64,000 nt of DNA, taken from contig NZ_VTUZ01000035.1 in assembly GCF_008369935.1 (NCBI RefSeq), positions 1 to 64,000 of the forward strand. The letters run 5' to 3'. Positions 28,675-37,616 of the stretch are shown here, in pieces. Origin of the DNA: Paraburkholderia panacisoli. GTDB lineage: Bacteria > Pseudomonadota > Gammaproteobacteria > Burkholderiales > Burkholderiaceae. Made by a program: the position numbers and the translations under genes. Positions within the stretch are counted from its first letter, which is position 1, and each line of letters begins with the position of its first letter. The notes below the pieces were generated by a model. It made no database searches. It worked only from the letters and a program-made list of their open reading frames with translations, and had not been told where the DNA came from.

Positions 28675-29967
28675 ATGGAAAGCGTCAAGCCCGTAGCACC
28701 CCAAAGATGGTGGTATCTGATGCCCATCATCTTCATCACATACAGTCTCGCCTATCTCGACCGCGCGAACTACGGCTTTGCCGCGGCGGCCGGAATCGAC
28801 AAGGACCTCGGTATCACACACGGCACGTCGTCGCTGATCGGCTCGCTGTTCTTTCTCGGCTACTGCCTGTTTCAGGTGCCCGGGGCAATCTACGCGCAGC
28901 GCAATAGCGTCAAAAAACTGATCTTCTTCAGTCTGATTCTGTGGGGTGTGTGTGCCGCGGCCACGGGCATGGTCAGCAACATTCCGATGCTGATGGCGCT
29001 GCGATTCATCCTCGGTGTGGTGGAGGCCGCCGTGATGCCGTCGATGCTGATGTACATCAGCCGGTGGTTCACGCGCAGCGAGCGTTCGCGCGCCAACACG
29101 TTCCTGATTCTGGGTAACCCGGTGACGGTGCTGTGGATGTCGGTGGTGTCGGGCTATCTGGTGCGCAGTTTCGGCTGGCGCGAGATGTTCGTCTTCGAAG
29201 GCGCCCCGGCGCTTGTCTGGGCAGTGGTGTGGTGGTTCACGGTGAAAGATCGTCCGGCCGACGCCCCGTGGATGAGCGACGCGGAAAAGGTCGAACTCGA
29301 CGCACGTCTGAAGGCGGAGCAGGCTCATATTGCCCCTGTGCGCGACTACAAGTCGGCGTTCCGCTCGTCGATCGTGATGAAGTTCTGCGCGATTCACGCG
29401 CTGTGGAGCATCGGTGTGTACGGCTTCATCATGTGGCTGCCGTCGATTCTCAAGGCCGCGTCGACGATCGATATTGTCTCGGTCGGCTGGCTCGCGGCGG
29501 TGCCGTATCTCGCGGCAATCATTTTGATGCTGCTTGCGTCGTGGCTATCGGACAAGACGCGCAACCGCAAGCTGTTCGTGTGGCCATTGCTGCTGGTCGG
29601 GACCATCGCGTTCGTCGCCTCCTACCTGATCGGCGGCTCCCATTTCTGGATCTCGTTCGTGCTGCTGGTCGTGGCAGGCGCAAGCATGTACGCGCCGTAT
29701 GGCCCGTTCTTCGCGTTGGTGCCCGAGCTGATTCCGAGCAACGTGCTGGGCGGCGCGATCGGCCTGATCAATGCATGCGGTGCGTTGGGTGCGTTCGCGG
29801 GTTCGTGGGTGGTGGGATATCTGAACGGCGCGACCGGCAGCCCGGCGGCTTCGTACATTTTTATGGCGGGCGGCTTGCTGCTCTCCGTGATCCTGATGAT
29901 AACCGTGCCCGCGCATTCCGATCAGCGCGCAAAGCGTGAAGCGCCGCTGTCGCTGCATCGCACGTGA
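28675..29967 (+). CDS. MFS transporter, anion:cation symporter family
   Basis: 430 residues with 12 predicted membrane segments: MPIIFITYSLAYLDRANYGFA at the start, then FFLGYCLFQVPGAIYAQR, LILWGVCAAATGMV and, in the second half, YGFIMWLPSIL. LAYLDRANYGFA is the signature of the ACS family, which imports organic anions such as galactonate, glucarate or tartrate with protons. CGG AG precedes the ATG at 28675 by about 7 bases; upstream codons to 28585 are probably not translated. The gene lies between a sugar-acid dehydrogenase and a sugar-acid dehydratase, so it probably imports the acid they act on. Confidence 0.87.
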   Translation: MESVKPVAPQRWWYLMPIIFITYSLAYLDRANYGFAAAAGIDKDLGITHGTSSLIGSLFFLGYCLFQVPGAIYAQRNSVKKLIFFSLILWGVCAAATGMVSNIPMLMALRFILGVVEAAVMPSMLMYISRWFTRSERSRANTFLILGNPVTVLWMSVVSGYLVRSFGWREMFVFEGAPALVWAVVWWFTVKDRPADAPWMSDAEKVELDARLKAEQAHIAPVRDYKSAFRSSIVMKFCAIHALWSIGVYGFIMWLPSILKAASTIDIVSVGWLAAVPYLAAIILMLLASWLSDKTRNRKLFVWPLLLVGTIAFVASYLIGGSHFWISFVLLVVAGASMYAPYGPFFALVPELIPSNVLGGAIGLINACGALGAFAGSWVVGYLNGATGSPAASYIFMAGGLLLSVILMITVPAHSDQRAKREAPLSLHRT

Positions 29968-30019
29968 CGCTCCACTTGAGCAGCTTTGTTTTCCTTGATT
30001 CGTTTTTGGCAGGCTGAAA

Positions 30020-31267
30020 ATGGCAACTCTGATTACCGATGTAAAAGTCATCCTGACCGCGCCGGAAGGCATCAACCTGATCGTCGTGAAGGTGGAGACG
30101 AACCAGCCTGGTCTGGTCGGTCTCGGATGTGCGACGTTCGCCTACCGGCACGTCGCCGTGAAGTGCCTCATCGAGGAGTATCTGCGGCCGCTGCTAATCG
30201 GTCGCGATGCCGAGGCAATCGAGGAGCTATGGCAACTGATGCATCAGAATGCGTACTGGCGTAACGGGCCGATCGAGAACAACGCGATCTCCGGCGTCGA
30301 CATGGCGCTGTGGGATATCAAGGGCAAGCTGGCGAAGATGCCGTTGTATCAGTTGTTCGGCGGCAAGTGCCGTGAAGGTGTGCCGATTTACCGGCATGCG
30401 GATGGCCGCGATCTCAACGAGCTTTGCGAGAACATCCAGAAGTATCGCGAGGAGGGCATCACGCATATTCGTTGTCAGAGCGGAGGGTATGGCGGGGGCG
30501 GCTATGGCAAGGCGCCTTCGAATGCGCCGTCAGGTTCGGCGGACGGCGTGTATCTCGACAGCAGGAAGTACATGCGCGAGACGCTCAAACTGTTCGACGG
30601 CATTCGCAGCAAGATCGGCTTTGACGTCGCGTTGTGTCACGACGTACATGAACGTCTGAAACCGGTCGAAGCGATCCGTTTCGCGTGCGAGTTGGAGCAG
30701 TACGATCTGTTCTTCCTCGAAGACGCAATCCCGCTGGAGGAGGGCGAATGGATGCGGCAGCTGCGTGCGAAGACGACCACGCCGTTGGCTCAGGGCGAGC
30801 TGTTCAACAATCCGTATGAATGGCGTTTTCTGATCACCGAACGGCTGGTCGATTACATTCGCGTGCATCTGAGCCAGATCGGCGGCATCACGGCGGGGCG
30901 AAAGCTGCAGATATTCGCCGAGCAGTTCGGCGTAAGGACGGCGTGGCACGGGCCGGGCGACATGTCGCCGATGGCGCACGCGGCAAACATCCACATCGAT
31001 CTGGCCTCACGCAATTTCGGTGTGCAGGAATGGTCCGGCACCGAGCCGCCCAATTTCGTGATTCAGGATCTCAAAGGCCCGAGGGCCGCATTGCTCGACG
31101 TATTCCCGGGACTTCCTGAGTTCCGGGACGGCTACGTCTACGCCAATGACAAGCCGGGGCTCGGCGTGGATATCGACGAAGCCGAAGCGGCGAAATATCC
31201 GTGCGAGAACAGCGTCACGACCTGGACCCAGACGAGATTGAAAGACGGGACGCTGCAAGCGCCGTGA
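30020..31267 (+). CDS. enolase-superfamily sugar-acid dehydratase (ManD/RspA family)
   Basis: 415 residues. The N-terminal capping domain ends near 115 and the barrel carries metal ligands Asp208 (in LCHDVH), Glu234 (FFLEDAIP) and Glu260 (AQGELFNN), with catalytic His210 and a further His in TAWHGPGDMSP. The pattern D-x-H...E...E matches the ManD family, whose members dehydrate D-mannonate and/or D-gluconate to 2-keto-3-deoxygluconate. The loop GGYGGGGYGKAPSN replaces the usual ManD loop, so substrate scope may differ. A final CENSVTTWTQTRLKDGTLQAP is typical. With the gluconate-5-dehydrogenase-like gene it implies use of a hexonic acid. No aldolase for the keto-deoxy product is present. Confidence 0.85.
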   Translation: MATLITDVKVILTAPEGINLIVVKVETNQPGLVGLGCATFAYRHVAVKCLIEEYLRPLLIGRDAEAIEELWQLMHQNAYWRNGPIENNAISGVDMALWDIKGKLAKMPLYQLFGGKCREGVPIYRHADGRDLNELCENIQKYREEGITHIRCQSGGYGGGGYGKAPSNAPSGSADGVYLDSRKYMRETLKLFDGIRSKIGFDVALCHDVHERLKPVEAIRFACELEQYDLFFLEDAIPLEEGEWMRQLRAKTTTPLAQGELFNNPYEWRFLITERLVDYIRVHLSQIGGITAGRKLQIFAEQFGVRTAWHGPGDMSPMAHAANIHIDLASRNFGVQEWSGTEPPNFVIQDLKGPRAALLDVFPGLPEFRDGYVYANDKPGLGVDIDEAEAAKYPCENSVTTWTQTRLKDGTLQAP

Positions 31268-32094
31268 TCGCTCAAGCGCCGTGTAATCTGGGCGGTCCGA
31301 CCCCTCGTGGTTCAGCATCCTGGGCTGCCGGCGGGTAATCGTCGATCACATTGATTCTGTCTCAACCCAGATTTCAGACGGGGTGGGAATTGACGACTTA
31401 TTTATACGCGGAAGGAAATGGAGTCCTGAATTTCAACCGGTCCGCATTAAATTCGTCAATCGACACTCTTGTCTTCGATTGCGGCCGAGAGGACGTTGAT
31501 CTTAGGGGAAGTTCAGTTTTTATTGAGCAGTCGGTGTCGCTCGCGCGGTCGTGCGGCGCGGATCTGTTCGGAGTAGTCAGACCAAAATTGCTGCGCCTGC
31601 CGTTTTACCGACGTTAGTGCCTGATCAGTGGGTACTGATAGAAGCAAGTTCGTCAATCATCGTTCTTTTGCGAGCGATCGGGTTGCATCCAGGTCGGCGA
31701 CCGGTGGGATCTCGCAGGGTTCGTGTCTTAGGTTGATCGGCAATTCAGCACGAGAATGCGCAGCGTCGGCTTTTCTTCCTTGATCTGCTGTTCAGCGTAT
31801 TGCTCCCCTGACGGCCGTGGAGGTCGCGCCTGGACCATACGCGCGCGGTGGGGACACTCCATCGAGTTGGATCAACGGCGCGCGACGGGGCCAGTCAGCG
31901 CAGCGCATATGATCCGCGCGGCCGGCAAGAAACGAGACTAGCTCAACACGACCCGCCACGCGAGCACGGCCGTGATCAGTACGACCGCCCACGACGGGAC
32001 GCGCCAAAAGCCGGGCAGCGCCAGCGCCACGACGAGCAGCGCGAAGTCGCGCCCGGTATGCGCCGCGCTGGTCCACACGGGCGATGCAGCGCGT
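31268..32094. other. gene-poor stretch, 0.8 kb
   Basis: No gene that I can support. On the minus strand a frame ending at 31938 closes with a hydrophobic segment (FALLVVALALPGFW...VVLITAVLAW) resembling one or two membrane helices, perhaps a scrap of a membrane protein, but the preceding residues look noncoding. The plus-strand frames at 31351-31617 and 31756-31941 have no recognisable motifs. Confidence 0.35.
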
Positions 32095-32108
32095 TTGACA
32101 CATGTCAA
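32095..32108. promoter_or_regulatory. FNR/CRP-type box upstream of hsp20
   Basis: TTGAC-ACAT-GTCAA has both five-base half sites of the FNR/ANR/CRP type (consensus TTGAT-N4-ATCAA, with the C/G variant common in CRP/FNR relatives). It lies 187 bases upstream of the Hsp20 start codon. Three more boxes of the same form occur in this cluster. Confidence 0.6.
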
Positions 32109-32295
32109 CCGGCGCCTCGCGGGCGAGCCTAAAGTGATTGATACAGCGGGCTTGATGCGTTCAGCAAACGCCATGCATCCGGGCACACTGGGTACGCCGG
32201 TCACGGCCTGCAGCTTCTGCGTAAAGCAGGGCGGGACAAGGCATGCAATGCGAGTTTGTATCGGTAATGTCATTGACTAAGTCAGGAGCGGGACC

Positions 32296-32724
32296 ATGAG
32301 TAACTTGACCCGATTTGATCCGTTTCCACTCGAGCCCATGTCGGAGCTCTTCCAGGGATTGTTCCGGCCGCTACGCAGCGCTGGCGGCGAAGCGCAGCTT
32401 GCCGACATCAAGGTCGACGTGACCGAGAGCGATAGCGGCTACACCGTGAAGGCCGAACTGCCGGGCGTCGAGAAGAACAATATCGACGTGAAGATCGACG
32501 GCAACCTCGTTTCGATCAGCGCAAAAGTCGAACGGAATCAGGAAATGAAAGAAGGCGAGCGGGTGATTCGTCGCGAGCGTTATACGGGTGCTGTGAGCCG
32601 CGCATTTTCCCTGGCGAGCGAAATTGATGAGAGCGCCGCGGCGGCGGAGTATAAGGACGGGGTGCTCTCGTTGACCTTACCGAAGAAGGCGGCATCCGAA
32701 CGCAAGCGCCTTGAGATCAACTGA
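32296..32724 (+). CDS. small heat shock protein Hsp20
   Basis: 142 residues with an alpha-crystallin domain at about 38-130. Seen are DIKVDVTESDSGYTVKAELPGV, NNIDVKIDGNLVSISAKVE, RRERYTGAVSRAFSLASEID and the conserved AEYKDGVLSLTLPK. It is an ATP-independent holdase that binds unfolding proteins in the cytoplasm. AGGAG lies 7 bases before the ATG. Two stress genes follow on the same strand (BON protein 56 bases on, then a small conserved protein), forming a probable operon under the FNR-like box. Confidence 0.92.
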   Translation: MSNLTRFDPFPLEPMSELFQGLFRPLRSAGGEAQLADIKVDVTESDSGYTVKAELPGVEKNNIDVKIDGNLVSISAKVERNQEMKEGERVIRRERYTGAVSRAFSLASEIDESAAAAEYKDGVLSLTLPKKAASERKRLEIN

Positions 32725-32780
32725 GCTGATGCCGCGCGCCGCATGACGCCGGCTGGCTTGATGGAAATGGGGAGCACGCA

Positions 32781-33431
32781 ATGAAGTCGGACATGGAATT
32801 GAAACGGCAGGTCGAAGACGAGCTGGAGTGGGATCCGGCGGTCAACGTCACGGACATCGGTGTCGAAGTGCATGAGCGCGTCGTGACGCTATCGGGCCAT
32901 CCGGCGAACTACGCCGAAAAGCTCGCGGCGGAAAAAGCCGCGCAGCGTGTGGCCGGGGTGAAGGCCGTCGTTGTGGAAATGGACGTTCGTCTGCTGGATG
33001 AGGACGTGCGGACCGACGAAGAAATCGCCAAGGCCGTTCGCGCGATCGTGCACTGGACGGTCGGGTTGAGCGAGGAGGCGGTCAAGGTGCAGGTGGAGAA
33101 GGGTTGGGTGACGTTGCGCGGCGAGGTTGACTCGGCTTATCAGAGCCATGTCGCGACGCGCACGATTTCACACATGCGAGGCGTCATAGGCGTGTCGAAC
33201 CTGATCACCATAGTCGGCGACGCGGCCGCTCACGAGATAGGCGAACAGATCAGCAAGGCGCTACAACGTCACGCCGAACGCGAGGCGAAGCGCATCGGCG
33301 TCAAGGTGCATGAGGGAACCGTTACGCTGACGGGCACCGTCGACTCGATGGCGGAGCGCTCGGCCGTGCGCGGTGTGGCCTGGTCGGCGCCGGGTGTGCA
33401 TGCGGTCATCGACAATCTGGCGGTGTGGTAG
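32781..33431 (+). CDS. triple BON-domain protein (OsmY-like)
   Basis: 216 residues holding three BON domains in tandem. The first (about 3-70) has LKRQVEDELEWDP and HERVVTLSGHPANYAEK. The second (about 78-145) has EIAKAVRAIVHWTVGL and KGWVTLRGEVDSAYQSHVA. The third (about 150-216) has EQISKALQRHAEREA and EGTVTLTGTVDSMAERSAV. There is no signal peptide, unlike OsmY, so it may be cytoplasmic or exported by other means. The domains probably bind lipid or small ligands during stress. It is the second gene of the Hsp20 operon, and similar triple BON proteins accompany universal stress genes in Burkholderia. Confidence 0.88.
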   Translation: MKSDMELKRQVEDELEWDPAVNVTDIGVEVHERVVTLSGHPANYAEKLAAEKAAQRVAGVKAVVVEMDVRLLDEDVRTDEEIAKAVRAIVHWTVGLSEEAVKVQVEKGWVTLRGEVDSAYQSHVATRTISHMRGVIGVSNLITIVGDAAAHEIGEQISKALQRHAEREAKRIGVKVHEGTVTLTGTVDSMAERSAVRGVAWSAPGVHAVIDNLAVW

Positions 33432-33520
33432 ACAAGCCTGCTCGCGACGGCAGCGCGGACACCGCGAATGCGGCGTCCGCCGCGCGCGGCTCATTGACGA
33501 AGCATCAATAGGAGCGATCC

Positions 33521-33775
33521 ATGACGATTTCGGGCAACGTGCGCGACCACGACTGGTCGGTCATCGCAACCACACATCCCACAGCCGGCGGTTTCGATTG
33601 CTCGATCCAGCTGAGCCATCAGACGCCAGAGGGAATCTTCAAGCACGAGTTCACGCACAGCAGTATTTTTCCCACTGAGCGCGAAGCGGTACTGGCGGGT
33701 TTGCGTGAAGGTATGGACTGGGTGCGGCTCAAGATGGCGAATACGCTGTCGGTTCAGCCGCGCGAGTGTCGTTGA
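33521..33775 (+). CDS. small conserved hypothetical protein
   Basis: 84 residues starting MTISGNVRDHDWSVIATTHPTAGGF, with a central GIFKHEFTHSSIFPTEREAVLAGLREGMDWVRLK. Short proteins of this form, with the FKHEF...F.TEREA..GLREG pattern, recur in Burkholderia stress clusters. Some databases label them UDP-glucose 4-epimerase, but nothing here resembles a Rossmann-fold epimerase and I would not use that name. AGGAG precedes the ATG by 6 bases. It follows the BON gene by 89 bases, likely in the same transcript. No function can be given. Confidence 0.7.
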   Translation: MTISGNVRDHDWSVIATTHPTAGGFDCSIQLSHQTPEGIFKHEFTHSSIFPTEREAVLAGLREGMDWVRLKMANTLSVQPRECR

Positions 33776-33802
33776 GCGACGTCGCTCTAGCGACGTCGCT
33801 CT
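33775..33802. repeat. tandem 14-bp repeat forming a hairpin, likely terminator
   Basis: AGCGACGTCGCTCT occurs twice in direct tandem (33775-33788 and 33789-33802). Each copy contains the 12-base palindrome AGCGACGTCGCT, so the pair can fold into one long stem with a two-base loop. It begins at the last base of the preceding stop codon and lies between convergent genes, which suits a bidirectional terminator, although a T-run is lacking. Confidence 0.55.
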
Positions 33803-33931
33803 ATTGCGTCGTGGGTCCGTCCGGACCTTTCACGGTCCGCCCCCGAAAGGATCCGTCTACACGTTATTGGTGGAAGGAACGCGAGCCGCTGAGGCGTTCG
33901 CGTCCATTGTTTCGTTTGTCGATTGCGTCAC

Positions 33932-34957
33932 TCAATCGAGCTTCAGCACGATGCGGCCATCGACACGACCACTCTTCAATTCGGCGAAAACATGATTGAT
34001 ATTGTCCAGGCGATCGAGATGGATCCGCGCGCGAACGCGGCCTTGCGCGGCGAATTCGAGTGATTCCTGCAAGTCCTTGCGGGTGCCGACAATGGAACCT
34101 CGCACGGTAATGCCGTTGAGCACGGTCGAGAAGATCGGTAGCGGGAAGTCGCCCGGCGGCAGCCCATTGAGCGCGATGGTTCCGCCCCGGCGCACCATGC
34201 CGAGTGCCTGAGCGAAAGCGCTGCGCGATACAGCCGTGACGAGTACGCCGTGCGTTCCACCGATTTCCTTCTGGATCGCCGCCGCAGCGTCGCATTGCGA
34301 AGCGTCGAACGTGAGCGTTGCGCCGAGTTCGCGGGCGAGAGCAAGCTTCTCGGCGGATATGTCGACCGCTACCACGCGCAGGCCCATTGCAATCGCGTAT
34401 TGAACCGCGACGTGACCCAGGCCGCCGATTCCGGAGATCGTGATCCATTGACCAGGACGTGTGTCCGTCATGCGAATGCCTTTGTACACGGTCACCCCTG
34501 CGCAGAGGATCGGTGCGATATCTTCAAACGCAACGGACGAAGGCAGGTAGCCGACGTAGTCAGGATCGGCCAGAACGTACTCGGCGTAGGCGCCGTTGAC
34601 CGAGTAGCCGGTATTCTGCTGCTCATGGCACAGCGTTTCCCATCCTCCGAGGCAATGCTCGCAATGACCGCAGGCGGTATACAGCCACGGCACGCCGACG
34701 CGATCGCCTTCCTTGACATGCGTGACGTCTTCGCCCACGGCGGCCACATAGCCGACACCTTCGTGGCCGGGAATGAAGGGCAGTGTGGGCCTGACCGGCC
34801 AGTCGCCGTCAGCCGCGTGCAGGTCCGTGTGACACACGCCGGACGCCTTGATATTGACGAGAATCTGTCCGTGCCCGGGCGTCGGAACGGGGACCTCTTC
34901 GATACGCAGCGGAGCGCCGAATTCGTGAACGACGGCAGCTTTCATAAGTTGGACCAT
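33932..34957 (-). CDS. adhP: zinc-dependent alcohol dehydrogenase (AdhP type)
   Basis: 341 residues of the medium-chain dehydrogenase family. Catalytic zinc ligands are in SGVCHTDLHAADGDW (Cys), PGHEGVGYV (His-Glu) and a later Cys in APILCAGVTVYKG. The structural zinc lobe is CGHCEHCLGGWETLCHEQ. The NAD site is SGIGGLGHVAVQYAIAMGLRVVAVD. This pattern is that of AdhP, which interconverts ethanol and acetaldehyde and is useful in fermentation. CGGAG lies 8 bases before the ATG at 34957. An FNR-like box 60 bases upstream suits induction at low oxygen. It is convergent with the Hsp20 operon. Confidence 0.9.
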   Translation of the reverse strand: MVQLMKAAVVHEFGAPLRIEEVPVPTPGHGQILVNIKASGVCHTDLHAADGDWPVRPTLPFIPGHEGVGYVAAVGEDVTHVKEGDRVGVPWLYTACGHCEHCLGGWETLCHEQQNTGYSVNGAYAEYVLADPDYVGYLPSSVAFEDIAPILCAGVTVYKGIRMTDTRPGQWITISGIGGLGHVAVQYAIAMGLRVVAVDISAEKLALARELGATLTFDASQCDAAAAIQKEIGGTHGVLVTAVSRSAFAQALGMVRRGGTIALNGLPPGDFPLPIFSTVLNGITVRGSIVGTRKDLQESLEFAAQGRVRARIHLDRLDNINHVFAELKSGRVDGRIVLKLD

Positions 34958-35017
34958 GATCTTTCTCCGGACGGTGATTGCGTGGGGATCAGTATCTTCT
35001 TCACGGATACGGGGTAA

Positions 35018-35031
35018 TTGACTTAGGTCAT
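35018..35031. promoter_or_regulatory. FNR/CRP-type box upstream of adhP
   Basis: TTGAC-TTAG-GTCAT differs from a perfect TTGAC-N4-GTCAA by one base. It lies 60 bases before the adhP ATG, so with a short leader it would sit near -41, the class II activator position. This is the box best placed for direct activation in the cluster. Confidence 0.6.
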
Positions 35032-35364
35032 CCCGCACCGACACTTTCTCCAGATCAGGCCGCACTGGTCGTTATGGCTTTGCCAGACCTCAGGTGAGCC
35101 ATTGCTCGCGAGATGTATGCAGCCAGTGCAGTAACGGGGGCGCGGCAAGAGAAGAATCGCGCGGCGGCGCGGCAACAGCAGCGCGTAGTCGACAAGGATG
35201 CCGAACGCGTCAGGCGAGACACCGATGGCTGGTGCACGCATTGTCGCGTCGGCAAGCCCCGCGGACTATTCGACAGCAGACGGCCGATGCCGGTTTGATT
35301 GGAGTCAAGCGGGATAGCGTGGTCAGGGCGGATCAATCGACAGGTGCGGGCAACGGCCTTCGAG

Positions 35365-35378
35365 ATGATCCATGTCAA
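35365..35378. promoter_or_regulatory. FNR/CRP-type box upstream of CBS-BON gene
   Basis: ATGAT-CCAT-GTCAA matches nine of ten half-site positions of the FNR-type consensus. It lies 123 bases before the CBS-BON start. It supports shared control with adhP, hsp20 and the tandem universal stress gene. Confidence 0.5.
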
Positions 35379-35501
35379 ATGAGTGCCTGCCTTGTGGGCC
35401 TAATCTCAAATCTGACGAGGACTTGCCGACGCTCGGATATTGACGGCCGAGAGAGGCGAGTCTCACGAATTGAAGGACCCTAACTGTTCAGGAGGCTTAC
35501 C

Positions 35502-36191
35502 ATGCGCGCATCCGATGTCATGACCAGCAATGTCATATCAGTCACCCCTGATATGACCGTCCGGGAGGCCGCCAGAATCTTTGTCGACAACGGCATTAGC
35601 GGCGCGCCGGTCCTGGACCCGGACGGCCATATCGCCGGCATGATCAGCGAAGGCGATCTGCTTCGCCGCAGTGAAATCGGCACTGACGAGCGCCCGCGTA
35701 CCTCGTGGCTCGATCTCTGGTCCGCAAGCCACGAAGCGCGGGACTACATCAAGACGCATGCGGTGAAAGTGTGCGACGTGATGACCACCGACGTGGTGAC
35801 CGTTGAGCCCGACACGCCGCTCGGCGAAGTGGCCAGCATGCTCGAAACGCGGCGCATCAAACGCGTGCCTGTGACGAAGGCGGGGCGGCTGTTGGGCATC
35901 GTGAGCCGAGCCAACCTCGTGCAGGCGCTCGCAAGCGTGCCGGACGAGCCGTCAACGGATGTGACGCTCTCTGACGCCGAGATCCGGGCGATGTTGATGG
36001 GTGAACTGGCGGGTCGCAAGTGGAGCTTCGCCGGGCGCAATCTCGTCGTCACCAACGGCGTCGTGCATCTGTGGGGCGTGTTCCATTCGATGGAAGCAGT
36101 CGAAGCAGTTCGTGTGGCGGCGCAAAACATCCCCGGCGTGAAGCGCGTGGAAGATCACACCGAGCCGTATCAAATGATGCCGGGCATCTAG
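35502..36191 (+). CDS. CBS-pair and BON-domain protein
   Basis: 229 residues. Two CBS motifs occupy about 1-60 (RASDVMTSNVISVTPDMTVREAARIFVDNGISGAPVLD) and 85-145 (KVCDVMTTDVVTVEPDTPLGEVASMLETRRIKRVPV), together forming a Bateman module that binds adenine nucleotides. A BON domain follows at about 155-225 (AEIRAMLMGELAGRKW, then NGVVHLWGVFHSMEAVEAVRV). Such proteins are thought to sense energy state and are part of low-oxygen gene sets in Burkholderia. AGGAGG lies 7 bases before the ATG. The target of the sensor is unknown. Confidence 0.9.
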   Translation: MRASDVMTSNVISVTPDMTVREAARIFVDNGISGAPVLDPDGHIAGMISEGDLLRRSEIGTDERPRTSWLDLWSASHEARDYIKTHAVKVCDVMTTDVVTVEPDTPLGEVASMLETRRIKRVPVTKAGRLLGIVSRANLVQALASVPDEPSTDVTLSDAEIRAMLMGELAGRKWSFAGRNLVVTNGVVHLWGVFHSMEAVEAVRVAAQNIPGVKRVEDHTEPYQMMPGI

Positions 36192-36240
36192 CGGGCAGCG
36201 GCTTGCAGGGTGCTGGCAATTTTGCATTGAGCATGGAGGC

Positions 36241-36708
36241 ATGACGGCTCAGATCATTCCCGAGCAATGGCTTGACATGGAAAGCAATGGCTTCGACCGG
36301 CTGTTCGACATCACCAGCCGGTGCTGCGACGCTTCTGAACGGCTGACCGCGTTGAATCTGCAGGCATTCCGGTTTGGACTCGCTGAAACCCAGGAGGCCC
36401 GTGCGCGCACGTGTGTAGCGAACAATCTGCCGGAAATGCTTTGCCTGCCGACCTTGCTCGCGCCTGTGGGATTCGCCCAGGCGCTGTCGTGCAGGCGGCA
36501 GTGTTTCGAGATCATGTCCGCTCTTCAGCGGGATGCCGCTCCTCAGCAGCCCGTTGGCGCCGCCAGGCAGTGGCATCTCGCGGACAATCTGCCCGGCGGC
36601 CTCGCCACCCAGTCGCTCATGCCTTGCGACGTGCGGACCGAGCCGGCGATGTCTTCGGCGTCTGCGGTGCCCGCAGCGGCAACCGGTCGGAATCATTCGC
36701 GCCGATGA
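36241..36708 (+). CDS. phasin-like protein
   Basis: 155 residues. The N-terminal part (IIPEQWLDMESNGFDRLFDITSRCCDASERLTALNLQAFRFGLAETQEA) is helical and resembles the start of phasins, which coat polyhydroxyalkanoate granules (pattern QWLDMQ...F..L.......EKL..LN..A....). The region after about residue 90 lacks the usual amphipathic repeats and is Ala/Pro-rich, so the C-terminus may be degraded or divergent. The ribosome site GGAGG touches the ATG too closely; the ATG at 36277 is an alternative start. Its place among low-oxygen stress genes fits a phasin. Confidence is moderate. Confidence 0.5.
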   Translation: MTAQIIPEQWLDMESNGFDRLFDITSRCCDASERLTALNLQAFRFGLAETQEARARTCVANNLPEMLCLPTLLAPVGFAQALSCRRQCFEIMSALQRDAAPQQPVGAARQWHLADNLPGGLATQSLMPCDVRTEPAMSSASAVPAAATGRNHSRR

Positions 36709-36782
36709 CCCAGTGACCTGTGGCGATAGACGTTATCAAAACGTCGAGCAGGTTTCCTGCAACGCCAACGAGGGAGCGCTTC

Positions 36783-37259
36783 ATGTATCAGAAAATCGTC
36801 GTGGCTCTGGATGGCAGCGAGTCATCCAGATGGGCGCTTTATGAGGCGCTCGAATTCGCTCAGCTCACGCAGGCGCGGCTTCACGCGGTTTATATCGTCC
36901 ATCCGTGGTGCCTGTCCCGATATGCGGGTTATTTCGACCCCGAGCAGCTTCGTAAAGTGCTCCGCGAAGACGGCCGAGTCGCTCTCGATGAAGCGCGCCG
37001 GGCGATGACCGAACGTGGCGTACCCGGCGACACCGAGATCGACGAGACAGAGGATGCAGCGGACGATATCGCTCACTGCCTTGCCCGTTGCGCGCAACGC
37101 CAGGGAGCCGGCCTCGTGGTGATGGGCACGCAAGGCCGGCATGGGATAGGGCGATGTTTACTGGGCAGCGTTGCGGAAGCGTTCTTGCGACGCGCGGACG
37201 TTCCGGTGCTTCTGGTCAGGTCTCCGCAGGATCAGGATGAGATGCCGTCGGGGCTGTAA
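36783..37259 (+). CDS. universal stress protein
   Basis: 158 residues with the UspA fold: N-terminal YQKIVVALDGSESSRWALYEALEFA and the ATP-binding motif VVMGTQGRHGIGRCLLGSVAEAFLRRADVPVLLVR, which fits G-2x-G-9x-G-(S/T). It is therefore of the ATP-binding kind, related to UspFG or MJ0577. These proteins help survival under starvation or anoxia. The ATG at 36783 is chosen over 36720 because the Usp fold begins there. It is 74 bases after the phasin-like gene and may be cotranscribed with it. Confidence 0.88.
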   Translation: MYQKIVVALDGSESSRWALYEALEFAQLTQARLHAVYIVHPWCLSRYAGYFDPEQLRKVLREDGRVALDEARRAMTERGVPGDTEIDETEDAADDIAHCLARCAQRQGAGLVVMGTQGRHGIGRCLLGSVAEAFLRRADVPVLLVRSPQDQDEMPSGL

Positions 37260-37523
37260 GCCGCCGTCACCGCGCGGCCACCGCACCGGGCGTTCGGCGG
37301 CGCCGAACCCTGCTGTCTGCGCGAGGATCGGCAGTCCGTCTTTGTTGAGGGACACTGCATCCGCGAGCATCATGGGTTGATCCAGCCACGAATCACAGTG
37401 GGCGGCAATGCCGTCGGCGCGAACGCCCGCCAAGTGGCGCGATGTGCGAGCGCGGAAATGCCATTGAGACTGGCCTAGCCGTGAGTACCCGACCCGGACC
37501 ATACCGCCCGCGATGGCCGCCAC

Positions 37524-37537
37524 TTGACGTACGTCAA
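37524..37537. promoter_or_regulatory. FNR/CRP-type box upstream of tandem Usp gene
   Basis: TTGACGTACGTCAA is a perfect 14-base palindrome with TTGAC and GTCAA half sites four bases apart. It lies 79 bases before the start of the tandem universal stress gene, a plausible activator position. It is the cleanest of the four boxes in this cluster. Confidence 0.65.
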
Positions 37538-37616
37538 TTCGTGGAAAAACGCTGCGAAGAGAATGAGCCATTGCCGTCTGCGGCGCTGTATGTAATGCCC
37601 ACATGGAGACAGGATC

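Noticed and set aside
32271..32284. TTGAC-TAA-GTCA just before hsp20 as a fifth FNR-like box
   Set aside because: Half sites are three bases apart rather than four, and it lies next to the ribosome site, so an activator could not work there.
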